Made by a program: the position numbers and the translations under genes. Positions 46,781 through 56,028 of a stretch of 64,000 bases of DNA are shown here, piece by piece (the first letter of the stretch is position 1; each line of letters starts with the position of its first letter). Source of the stretch: Panopea generosa (taxonomy: Eukaryota; Mollusca; Bivalvia; Adapedonta; Hiatellidae); assembly GCA_029582155.1 (NCBI GenBank), contig CM055899.1, positions 78,527,719-78,591,718 on the forward strand. Reading direction: 5' to 3'. Below the pieces are notes generated by a model that ran no database searches, was not told the origin of the DNA, and saw only the letters and a program-made list of their open reading frames with translations.

Positions 46781-48109
46781 TCACAAAGATTCTATTATTT
46801 TTGGCTTAACTGATCTGCCATATCTTGTCACATAAACATTTGGTTGTAAACATGAATTTGATGCATTTGCTGATAGTTCAGGTGGCGTAATGCTATTTTC
46901 ACTGGGCTGGGAATTTACATTCTGGTAATCAGTGATCAGATTTTCTTCATTTTCTGTATCTGGTGAATGAGATTCACAGGGGTTTGAGCTAGAATTTAAT
47001 GGTGGTACATGTATGTCTGATTTCTGGTTTGTTTCTGCTGGGGGTGAATGGGGGTATTGTGATGATGTATTTGTTTTCAGTAAATGACGCCTGTTCCTAC
47101 AGTATTCTCCACCTTCAGGTGTACGTACGGTATACGAACGATTGTTGTGTTTTTCTATCACAACTGCGGGTTTCCAAGTTCCGTGTTTAATCCTAACTGG
47201 TTCTCCAATCTTAAGGGATTGTAAAGATTTCGCATTTTTGTCGTAATACTGTTTCTGTTTAGTTTTTTCTTTGTACAGTTTTTCTCTTACTGTCTTGGGA
47301 TTTGGGGTACTTGGAATCAGCTGTTTAGGATCAGTAGGTAAGAGCGACCTTATTTTCCTTCCCATTAACAATTCAGCTGGGGAAAAACCAGAGTTTAGTG
47401 GGGTTGCCCGGTATTCTAGCAATGCTACTGAAAGTTCTGTACCGGACTGTTTGGACTTTTTGATCATTTGTTTAGCTATCTTGACGCAAGATTCAGCTAA
47501 AACATTGGACTGTGCATAGTGTGGAGAGGATCGAACATGGTTAATGTCCCAATCTCTTACAAAGTCCTGAAAATGTTGCGATGTGTAGTAACTAGCTCCG
47601 TCTGTCACTAGTTTAGTTGGAATCCCGTGATGGGCATACCAAGTTTTCATGTGCTTAATTACACAAGAGCTGTTTGTGTTGTGTAATTTCCCTAATTCAA
47701 AATAGTTAGAGTAGTAGTCACATACCAGAAGATAATCTTGACCATCTAATGTGAATACATCAGAGCCTACAGTTTGCCAGGGGTACTCTGGGATTTCATG
47801 AGATACCAGAGGTTCCTTGGGGTTTGAACATCTGTGTTCAATGCATATTTCGCAATTACCAACATGGTTGGTAATATCGGCAGTAATGTTTGGCCAAAAC
47901 ATTGTATTTCTAGCGCGTCTCAGACATTTCTCAATTCCAAAGTGACCAGTATGTAGAATGTTAAGCATACTTGTTCTTAATTTCGAAGGAATGATTAACC
48001 TTTGACCCTTGAAGATAATGTCGTCCATGACACTGAGCTCATCTCTATAAGTCCAGTAATCATGTAGCTGAGTAGGGCAATCTGAGCGCTTTTCCGGCCA
48101 ACCTGACAA
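46781..48109 (-). CDS. Gypsy integrase portion of the polyprotein
   Basis: 442 codons, in frame with the upstream part (26 codons separate the TAA from the nominal start, so this is a continuation, not a separate gene). An HHCC-type zinc-binding region (HTGHFGIEKCLRRARNTMFW...CEICIEH) comes first. Catalytic D, D and E lie in GSDVF, VTDGASYY and NVLAESCVK; the residues around the second and third positions differ from the usual DNG and NGLAE patterns. A GPY/F-like module (EPVRIKHGTWKPAVVIEK) follows, then a Ser/Pro-rich tail. Confidence 0.9.
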   Translation of the reverse strand: MSGWPEKRSDCPTQLHDYWTYRDELSVMDDIIFKGQRLIIPSKLRTSMLNILHTGHFGIEKCLRRARNTMFWPNITADITNHVGNCEICIEHRCSNPKEPLVSHEIPEYPWQTVGSDVFTLDGQDYLLVCDYYSNYFELGKLHNTNSSCVIKHMKTWYAHHGIPTKLVTDGASYYTSQHFQDFVRDWDINHVRSSPHYAQSNVLAESCVKIAKQMIKKSKQSGTELSVALLEYRATPLNSGFSPAELLMGRKIRSLLPTDPKQLIPSTPNPKTVREKLYKEKTKQKQYYDKNAKSLQSLKIGEPVRIKHGTWKPAVVIEKHNNRSYTVRTPEGGEYCRNRRHLLKTNTSSQYPHSPPAETNQKSDIHVPPLNSSSNPCESHSPDTENEENLITDYQNVNSQPSENSITPPELSANASNSCLQPNVYVTRYGRSVKPKIIESL

Positions 48110-48184
48110 AATAACCTGTTTTAGATGTACTAACTCAGGGTCTTGACCTGTGTGTAATCTTATCTCGTGTAACTTTCTGTCACT

Positions 48185-50809
48185 TTACGGCAAGTTTGTT
48201 GTGACAAAATGTACATGAAGGTTTGTTGCTTCGGACAGTTCTGGATATGTGTTGGGTAGAAATTTTCTTGAGAGGGTATCAGTCAGGGGTATCTGAGTTC
48301 CTGGTCGGTGCTCTAAAGCGAAGTCATAACCTTGTAGTTGTAACATCATACGCTGTAACCTAGCTGGTGCTACATAGATTGCTTTTTTCATGACTGCTAG
48401 AAGCGGTAAATGGTCAGTATGAACTGTTATATGGCGACCATATACATATTGTCTAAACCTAGTCATGCCAAATAGAATAGCGTATAGCTCCTTTTCTATT
48501 TGTGCCCAATTTATCTCAGATTGTGTAAGTGACTTGCTTGCGTAAGCTATTGGCTTACCGTCTTGTAACAGTGTTGCGCCTAGACCAAATTTTGAACTAT
48601 CACATTGCAAAACAATGTGTTTTGTGGGGTCAAAATATGACAGTATAGGACCTGGTGTTTGGGTTAATATGTCTTTCACTTTCTGAAAAGCCTTAACCTG
48701 AGGTTCTTGCCAGTGAAAAACAACATCTTTCTTTAGTACTTGTCGGAGGGGTTGTGTGACCTCTGACAGGTTTTGGGCAGATCTTGATAGGTATACAACC
48801 ATGCCTAAGATTTTTTCGAGTTCTGGCTTGTCTTTGGGAGGTTCCATATCTCTGATTGCAGATATTTTCTCAGGGTCGGGTTTGAGCCCTTGGGAGGACA
48901 GAACATGACCAAAATATCGGACTTCCGATATTCCTACTTCTAATTTGTCAGCATTCAAACGAATATGTTTTTCACGACATCTTTCAAGGACATTCCTTAA
49001 GTTTTCATCATGCTCCTTTACCGTGTCTCCCCAGACTAGGATGTCGTCAACAATGACGCTACAACCTTTAAGACCTTCCAGGCATTCATCCATTTCACGC
49101 TGGAATTCATCTTGTGATGACCTTAGACCCATGGGAGTACGAAGGTATCTGTAACGGCCCAAAAATGTATTGAACGTTGTAAGGTACGATGATTTGTCGT
49201 CAAGTAATAAACTCCAGCAGCCTGATGTACAGTCAAGCTTTGTGAAAACCTTAGCAGTTGAGAGCTGGGGTAGGATATCATCCAGGGTTTTCATTGGGTA
49301 ATGTGGTCTTGAGATAGCTTTGTTAAGGTCTTTAGGATCTATGCAGATTCGAACCTTGTCTGAACCTGGCTTGTTAACTACTACCATTGAATTGACCCAT
49401 TGTGTTGGAGTGTTAACCTTGGCTATGATGCCAGCCTTTTCCATGTTTTCTAGTTCCTTGCGAACTTTGTCCTGAATGGCTACAGGGACACGTCTGGGAG
49501 GATGTACTACAGGCGTACAATGTTTATCTACTTTAATAGAACATTTCCCAGGAAGACGACCAATACCACGAAAAAGTGCATTGTATTGTGTCAAAACAGT
49601 ATCCTTAGTGAGTGGTGTACTGGGGGTATCTACAGACATCACAATCTTAATCAAATTAAATTCAATGCAGGTTTGGAGACCGAGGATTGGTGATCTATCT
49701 GTACGAACGACATAGAAATCAACTTCTTCAGAGTGTGACTTGTATCTACATGTTAATGTGATACTACCAAGTACATTCAAGTTTGCACCATTGTATGCGG
49801 TTAGCTTGCAATTAGCTTTCTTTAGGGAGGCTTTTATGTTGAGTGTTTGCCAATTTTTTTCTGTCAAAATGTTGCAACTGGCACAAGTGTCTAATTTAAA
49901 AGGAATTGGTGTATATTTGGGACCAACCTGAATATCAGCAAATACCTGATTGTCCTTTGAATTAATAACATCCACGTGAAAATCATCACTGTCACTTTCA
50001 TTATACTCCCCGTTGTTCCTAATGTCATGAACATGACGTTTCGTTTTGGCACGGCACACAGTTTGAAAGTGATTCCATTTTTTACAAAATAAGCACTGTT
50101 TGCCTTTAGCTGGGCATACTGGGTGTGTCCGTTTCTGTCCACAATTTCCACATTTGGTGTTGTTTATGTCCCTTTTGCTGTGGTGTTCTGGATTGCGGGT
50201 GGTATTCCTATGTTTGGTGTGGCTCTTGTTCCCCTTCCAGTGTGGCTGCTTGACATCGCTGACATCATGTTGTCTTTCCATCGATTTCAGCTGTGTCTGA
50301 GAATATTCATAGGTTTGTGCTATTTGAATAGCTTTGTCCATGGATAATCTATCACCTTCCGTAATAAGTTTTTCGCGGATTTTGTTGGAACTTACTCCGA
50401 AAACTATTCTGTCTCGGATCATCTCATCCCGTTTATCATACTGGCAGTCAATGGCTGCAATTTTCAGTTTTGTGATGAAATCTTCAATAGACAATTCACC
50501 TTGGCATATATTGTTAAACTGAAAATGTTTAAATACAGAGTTAAGTTTGGGTTGAACGTATTCCCCAAATTTCTTGAACAATGTGTCCAGCTTCTTATTA
50601 TCCTCTGCGGTTAAATTCCACGATTTATGGATATCTCGTCCCTTCTGACCAATCCATAAAAGTAAGTATGTGCATTTCGTTTCTTCATCTTTATCCTTTA
50701 AAGGACCGTTGAAGATAAGATCTACATGATCTTTATATTGTTGCCATGCTTCAGGCAAGTTTGTGGAAGTCCAGTCCACTTTTGGTGTTGGTACACCGTT
50801 GAGTTCCAT
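48185..50809 (-). CDS. Gypsy gag-protease-RT-RNase H polyprotein
   Basis: 874 codons. The gag region spans residues 1-200, followed by two zinc knuckles (the second CLFCKKWNHFQTVC fits CX2CX4HX4C). The protease site reads KLDTCASCNIL, where D-T-G is expected, so the active-site glycine codon appears replaced by Cys. RT follows, with FTKLDCTSG and the catalytic IVDDILVWG. RNase H has acidic positions in CDSSKFGLGA, IEKELYAI and HTDHLP. It ends at a TAA (48185-48187) after which the same frame continues into the integrase part, so this is one polyprotein split by a single stop. Confidence 0.95.
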   Translation of the reverse strand: MELNGVPTPKVDWTSTNLPEAWQQYKDHVDLIFNGPLKDKDEETKCTYLLLWIGQKGRDIHKSWNLTAEDNKKLDTLFKKFGEYVQPKLNSVFKHFQFNNICQGELSIEDFITKLKIAAIDCQYDKRDEMIRDRIVFGVSSNKIREKLITEGDRLSMDKAIQIAQTYEYSQTQLKSMERQHDVSDVKQPHWKGNKSHTKHRNTTRNPEHHSKRDINNTKCGNCGQKRTHPVCPAKGKQCLFCKKWNHFQTVCRAKTKRHVHDIRNNGEYNESDSDDFHVDVINSKDNQVFADIQVGPKYTPIPFKLDTCASCNILTEKNWQTLNIKASLKKANCKLTAYNGANLNVLGSITLTCRYKSHSEEVDFYVVRTDRSPILGLQTCIEFNLIKIVMSVDTPSTPLTKDTVLTQYNALFRGIGRLPGKCSIKVDKHCTPVVHPPRRVPVAIQDKVRKELENMEKAGIIAKVNTPTQWVNSMVVVNKPGSDKVRICIDPKDLNKAISRPHYPMKTLDDILPQLSTAKVFTKLDCTSGCWSLLLDDKSSYLTTFNTFLGRYRYLRTPMGLRSSQDEFQREMDECLEGLKGCSVIVDDILVWGDTVKEHDENLRNVLERCREKHIRLNADKLEVGISEVRYFGHVLSSQGLKPDPEKISAIRDMEPPKDKPELEKILGMVVYLSRSAQNLSEVTQPLRQVLKKDVVFHWQEPQVKAFQKVKDILTQTPGPILSYFDPTKHIVLQCDSSKFGLGATLLQDGKPIAYASKSLTQSEINWAQIEKELYAILFGMTRFRQYVYGRHITVHTDHLPLLAVMKKAIYVAPARLQRMMLQLQGYDFALEHRPGTQIPLTDTLSRKFLPNTYPELSEATNLHVHFVTTNLP

Positions 50810-50903
50810 TGTAATTTCAATTTATGAATGTTGATAAATCTGTGATTAATCCAAAATAATAATGCACAAATGTCACAAATTCAAACTGTAACTTCTGACA
50901 CCA

Positions 50904-51167
50904 TGTTGTGTTTGTGGTATACACAGGAACACATAATAATACTATTGAAGTAATGGAACTAAAATGAACGACACAAGGCATGTGCTCTAACTAAGGTGTT
51001 TAATGCTCAGTATCAAAGTAGCAAGTGATTCATGGTATGGAAACGCATGTAATTATAGAGGCAAATTATAAGAGTAGTTCCTATTCTAAGTAAAGGGAAG
51101 TAACTACAACATAGAATATGCTAAAGAGTAATCATGAGTTATGAACACATGAATAGATAATACAACA
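50904..51167 (-). repeat. 5' LTR of the gypsy element
   Basis: 264 bp, with the 14-bp segment present. It is followed on the minus strand by the tRNA-Leu-type primer-binding site (50886-50903). Confidence 0.95.
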
Positions 51168-52204
51168 GATTGTATTCTCCATTTATTTTCACCTATACCC
51201 AGACATAGTATGCATGGGGCCGAGCGGTTTTCATGCTTGTCATCTGTTTTCGCGAATTAGACCCATTTTAATATTTTGCGAGTCTGAGAGGCGTCACATG
51301 AAACTCACTATATGTCGTATTAATAATACTAAATCCACAAAAGAACGTTCACTATACCTGTAGAATATAAACGATTACAGCAGAAAACTTCTAAAAATAA
51401 GCATTCAACTTTCATGCTTTCAAAAATATTTGACTGAAACTTTGTATGGATATTCTTTGGGACTACCCCACAGGGCCTCCCCTGGCATTCGCAATTTCGC
51501 CAAATAGGAAAGATTTTGAAATGTGGTGAAAAGAATACTCAAATGTCAACAAGAGTTTAGTGATTTCAGCTATTATTTCAATGTGTTGGCTGAGAATTCA
51601 TGAAAATGACAAAATTTGGCAAACAATGTTCAAAAGCCAGGGGAAGCCCTGCGGCTCTACTCACTTTCAAGGCCGATAATTCTGAATGCAAATAAATTTA
51701 TTATTTTTAGAATTATATGAATTTTAAAAACTTTTTATCGCTTATATTTTTTATTTTTTTATCTGTTTTATTCATCTATAATACTGTTTAACTGGATTAT
51801 TTATTTATTTGTATATTCATGGGTTAAAGTTTTCAGGACTGGTTCTGAACTTCAGGATTTCAGAAATAGCCATTTTTAGCTCTTATTGTATACATACATA
51901 TAGCATGAATTTGTATCTGGTGAAATCATTAGTTAGTTGAAAGTTCAAGCTTTTCAAAAGTATAAATATCAATAACTTAAAGAATAAAGATACAGTTTGT
52001 CTTTTTTATTTGTGTAACATAAAATACTGGTACTGGTCAATTTTGACTTGTGTTCCAATTCATTATGATTTAGCCTTTGAAACCCTGGTTTTGTCACACT
52101 CGGTGGTGCATCTTGTTTTGGAATGTTCTGGTTTAAGACTTAAAGCTTAACTAAACTCCTTTTAACAGCATTTATGTGTGTGTGTCTTTGCAGAGAATGA
52201 CATA

Positions 52205-54077
52205 CGAGGGGTTATCCAGAAGTTCGTGGACAAATGTTATAAAAAATTATTGTGCACACGTTCATAAGTGTAAATTACATAACTTAAACATTTATGTATT
52301 ACAAATCTATAGTAAGTAATTTATTGTTTTTCATGCAACCATTATAAAGTTATAGTAACCATAGTAACGTACATGCACATGAAGTGCCGCAGCTCAATTT
52401 TTTTAATAAACTCAAATTTATACATGTTAATTATTAAAAATATATTTCTTCAATTCTGCGGGAAAACATACATGTTTGACGCAACGTCATTAACGTCTTT
52501 AAATTTAACATCATTTGTTGTTTTACGCGCACACATTCGAATCTAGCGTATATTTCATTGAGGAGGTCTTCGCCAGAGTGCGTAAAAATGGCGTCTGAAG
52601 AACGGTTAAAACAACGAGCAGCAATACAATTCTGCGTAAATCTCGGACATACACCGATACAGACGATGGAACTTCTAAACAGAGCCTCAAAGAAACCTGC
52701 TGTCGCACGTTCTCTAATCTACAAATGGCATAAGCAATACAGTGATGGCAGGGAAACCATAATGGACGATGAAAGGTGTGGTCGCCCAACGTCAAAATCA
52801 CGTCAAAGTGATGTTAAATTAGTCAAAGATCTTCTAGACAAGGACCGCCGAGTAACAATACATGAACTATGCCAGGATTTGGATATGGGCTACGGCACCG
52901 CTCATAGAATCATCAAAGATGAATTAAAAATGAGCCGAATAAGTGCGCGATGGGTTCCCCGATTATTAAAAGATCATGAAATGGAACGCCGGGTAACAGA
53001 ATCTAGGAAGTTTCTAGCGAGATACGCAAAAGAGGGCGACTCATTCCTAAATAGGATTATAACTACCGACGAGACATGGTTGTTTTATTATGATCCGGAA
53101 ACGAAACAACAGTCAAGTCAGTGGAAATCAACCGATTCGCCGCCACCGAAAAAAGCCAGAATGTCCAAATCGTTAGGAAAACATATGTTCATTGTCTTCT
53201 TCGACATCAACGGAATAATCCTGAGCCATGCCGTTCCGAAAGGCCAGTCTGTCAACGCTTTGTATTATTCAAAGGTACCGATTTTATAACAAACATATAT
53301 TTTACTTATAATTTAACAATAGTTTTAAAAATAAAATAAACAACGTATTACATGTTCTTTAAAAATACAAAATTCTATATAATTTATATATTTACAGCTT
53401 TAGCAGATTAAGGAACGTGACATTTAAATAATTAATACTCGATTTTCTTGTTTTTGTATTTTCGTATAAATTTCAGGTCCTTCGCCGGCATCTTGCTAGA
53501 GCAATAACTAGGAAGCACCCAACTGGTTATGAGGGAGGGTGGACTTATAATACATCAGGACAACGCACCAGCTCACTCATCGAGAGAAGTGCAGACGGCA
53601 ATTGAAATACAAATGGAGGCAGAAGTTCTTCCACATCCGCCGTACTCCCCAGATCTCGCACCGTGTGATTTCGCACTCTTTCCGAAATTAAAGTGCGAAT
53701 TGAAGGGCAAACATTTTAATAACTTAAAAAGAACTTCAAACGGAATCTAATTCCATTTTGTATTCATACCCATCGGACTGGTACAAGCAAGTTTTTCATC
53801 AGTGGGTAGAACGCCACCGCAAATGTATAGAAAATAGCGGTGCTTACTTTGAGAAGAATTGACGTCGCGACGTCGCCTTCAAAATTGACCTGGGGCACAT
53901 CACTGTACATGATGTATATCGAATGTATGTAAATTATTTGTTATATTGTGTATTTTATTTAAAATTTGTATACAACTTACACTGAGATTGAATACTATAA
54001 ACTGAAAATATTACACATATATAAGATGTAGTTTTTATTTTATAGCATGTGTCCACGAACTTCTGGATAACCCCTCA
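52205..54077 (+). mobile_element. Mariner-type DNA transposon inserted in a coding exon
   Basis: 1873 bp, with terminal inverted repeats CGAGGGGTTATCCAGAAGTT (left) and AACTTCTGGATAACCCCTCA (right, last base differing), inside a TA duplication (52203-52204, 54078-54079). The transposase region (52588 to about 53862) contains an apparent 202-base intron and at least two frame breaks. The near-identity of the two inverted repeats suggests a fairly recent insertion. Confidence 0.95.
52588..53862 (+). pseudogene. Mariner transposase, intron-split and frameshifted
   Basis: The start MASEERLKQRAAIQFCVNLG begins a mariner helix-turn-helix. A second HTH follows, and the first catalytic Asp is in ITTDETWLFYYDP. 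At 53275 the frame meets AAAG|GTACCG, and it resumes after TTTCAG at 53476 in phase 0 (SK|VLRR), so a spliceable intron is plausible. Frame breaks lie at about 53520 (CACCC region) and about 53727 (an extra A in AAAAAG). The remaining motifs are HQDNAPAH and YSPDLAPCDF. I count 35 residues between the last two Asp, one more than the usual DD34D. It ends with Y-F-E-K-N then TGA at about 53862. It is unlikely to be active. Confidence 0.85.
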
Positions 54078-54675
54078 TAGATGGCCAAGGACTACTGGCT
54101 GTAGTAGCTGATGACACATTGTTCAAGGAATTAGTTCCGAAAATCGTTCTTAGAGCCAAGTTGAAGCAACAGTTAAACGTCACTGAACAGCAGGTGAGGA
54201 TCATTATCAGTGAGCATTAAAAGGTTTTAAGCTCAACTATTCAAAGAAAAGATAGAGGTATTGTCATACCCTTATCAAATACTGGTTTGTATATTCAAAT
54301 TTATTATTTAAACACATAAGACAGGTTAGAATGAAACCTTCATTATGAAGGTTGATTCCTGTCTCCTCCATGTTGAATTACAAGACCTAGTTACCTCTCT
54401 GGGACACAGATTTTGACAGTTGTCAAGACTTCAGCTGCAAAGAATCAGTGTATATTTAAACTATAATATATACCAAAGATCAAGTCCTTCTTGTGCCAAC
54501 TTTGGGACAGTTTGAATCACACAAATTTTATTCTGGGACATTTACAGCAATATAAACAGGGCTGTCTATAGTTTTTCTAATACCTTTAAAGACTTCAATA
54601 GCTTTTGGATATGCAGGTAGAAATTTTTTACCTGTCCAAGCTTTCACGACTGTGAGAGATGTTTTTGTCTTCCAG

Positions 54676-54789
54676 AAATGTCAAGAGGCTGGCACAACAT
54701 GCACTACAGACCAGACTGTGAAGCAGAAACAGTACCAAAAACTTATCGTAAAGGATGGGAAATGGCAATTTGAAACTGTTCAGATTTCG
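54676..54789 (+). CDS. SAM gene, coding exon C
   Basis: 38 codons lie between acceptor TGTCTTCCAG and donor TCG|GTAATT, phase 0 at both ends. The sequence begins KCQEAGTTCTTDQTVKQKQY and ends KDGKWQFETVQIS. No known domain. Confidence 0.75.
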
Positions 54790-55604
54790 GTAATTATTAA
54801 ATAGCTTTATGATTGCCCATTAATGAAATGAAATGTAGAATACATGTATATTAAGAGATATTTGAAGAAAGTGACAATTTATTGTCTTCACCCAGCTGAA
54901 TATGGGTCATTATTTGGGTACATAATTAAGAGAGTTACCAAGTAGAGTATTATAATAAATAAGATACAGTGTACAAGACTCCCAAAAAGCCTTGGCTCCA
55001 GTCACCTTTTTAGAGTACTATAAGTACTATAGTCTAGTATAGTGCAGTATAGTATACTAGCATGATAAAAAAGTTATAACTTTGATATTTGTGAATTGAT
55101 GTCATTAATATTTTGACACAACAACCCTTTGGGCAAGACCTTTTAAATTACATAATGATCTGTAACCTTGACATCTAATTAACATTGACCTTCAAGGTCA
55201 AATTCTAAAAAAAATGTGATAAATTGCCATTACATTGTTGTAACTTGAAATTATGATTATCTGTCACATTTGAACACACTAACCTTTTGGACAAGATTTC
55301 ATTGGAACTCAGTTACATGACCTGGACCCCCCAAATGACCTTAACTTTGAAGATTAAATAAGATCAGATAATAACTTAATTTTTTCCAGGGTTATGTCAT
55401 GTTACAAATGGTTTTTTTTCGTGCAAAAGCTTTACATAGATACAGACAGCTGTAACATTATTGGGCATACTTCGGGGGCATTTGTCACCCTAATGACAGC
55501 CCTTGTTAAACATTATTAAACTGAGACCACGGGGACTGAGAATTTGAGAAAAGCCCAGCTTGCTGTCCTTGAGCAGCTTTTGTTTGTTAACATTGTCATC
55601 GAAA

Positions 55605-55800
55605 GCCGGGTCCAGTTAGCTCAGTCAGTACAGTGTTAGACTGTTAATCTCTGATTCGTGAGTTCGAGCCCCAGCCCGGCCACATAACTTATGTGGGGAT
55701 TGGTCATGAAAGAATTTGATTACATCTTTTGAAAGATAAATTCAATTGGGTTCTATGACAATTAGTTTCGACTTCCAGAGACGTTTCAATTTTTTCTGGG
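55605..55800 (+). mobile_element. tRNA-headed SINE in a SAM-gene intron
   Basis: The tRNA-like head (55605-55683) has an acceptor stem GCCGGG/CCCGGC. It also has A-box-like TTAGCTCAGTCAGTA, an anticodon loop CTGTTAA (GTT) and B box GAGTTCGAGCCCC. The D stem does not pair, so it is not a working tRNA. A roughly 110-base body follows, ending in a T run. Confidence 0.65.
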
Positions 55801-56028
55801 TCGTAAGTGGGGTTGGGATATTCTTAGTCACCTTGTCCATAATGTAAAGTTACAGTGTTAAGGCTTTGTCTAATTGTTTGTAGGTTTGTTATTATTGATA
55901 AAACTACATTACTAGCACCTGTGTACTACATTAGTATCTACTGTCTTAGCACTAGTAATCTATAGAATCATGCATACAACTTAGGTGAGCCGAGCGGGTA
56001 TAATGTGGTCTTGTTCCTATTTTTTCAG

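Larger units (their letters stand above)
46260..51167 (-). mobile_element. Ty3/gypsy (Mag-like) LTR retrotransposon, nearly intact
   Basis: The element is 4908 bp, minus strand, with LTRs 46260-46509 and 50904-51167, both TGTTGT...ACAACA. A 5-bp target duplication GATTG lies at 46255-46259 and 51168-51172. The LTRs differ by about two substitutions and one 14-bp indel, so insertion is recent. The primer-binding site TGGTGTCAGAAGT next to the 5' LTR (minus strand) fits the 3' end of a tRNA-Leu. Polypurine tract AAGAAAGGAGA abuts the 3' LTR. A single gag-pol frame is interrupted by one TAA. It sits 14 bases past the donor of SAM-gene exon A, antisense to that gene. Confidence 0.95.
52194..54193 (+). 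pseudogene. SAM gene, coding exon B, split by a mariner element
   Basis: The exon starts after TGTCTTTGCAG. Eleven bases (AGAATGACATA, 52194-52204) precede the insertion and 114 bases follow from 54080. Without the element and the duplicated TA, the exon is 125 bases. It continues exon A in phase and completes a SAM domain (ENDIDGQGLLAVVADDTLFK through RAKLKQQLNVTEQQ), ending at CAG|GTGAGG. With the element in place the reading frame is lost. Confidence 0.85.

Noticed and set aside
50100-50347. Plus-strand frames with membrane-like composition
   Set aside because: They are antisense shadows of the gypsy gag zinc-knuckle region.
53529-53750. Separate small gene (MREGGLIIHQDNAPAHSS...)
   Set aside because: It is the C-terminal catalytic part of the mariner transposase in a shifted frame.
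55605-55683. Functional tRNA-Asn (GTT)
   Set aside because: The acceptor stem pairs but the D stem does not, and a SINE body follows. It is better explained as a SINE head.
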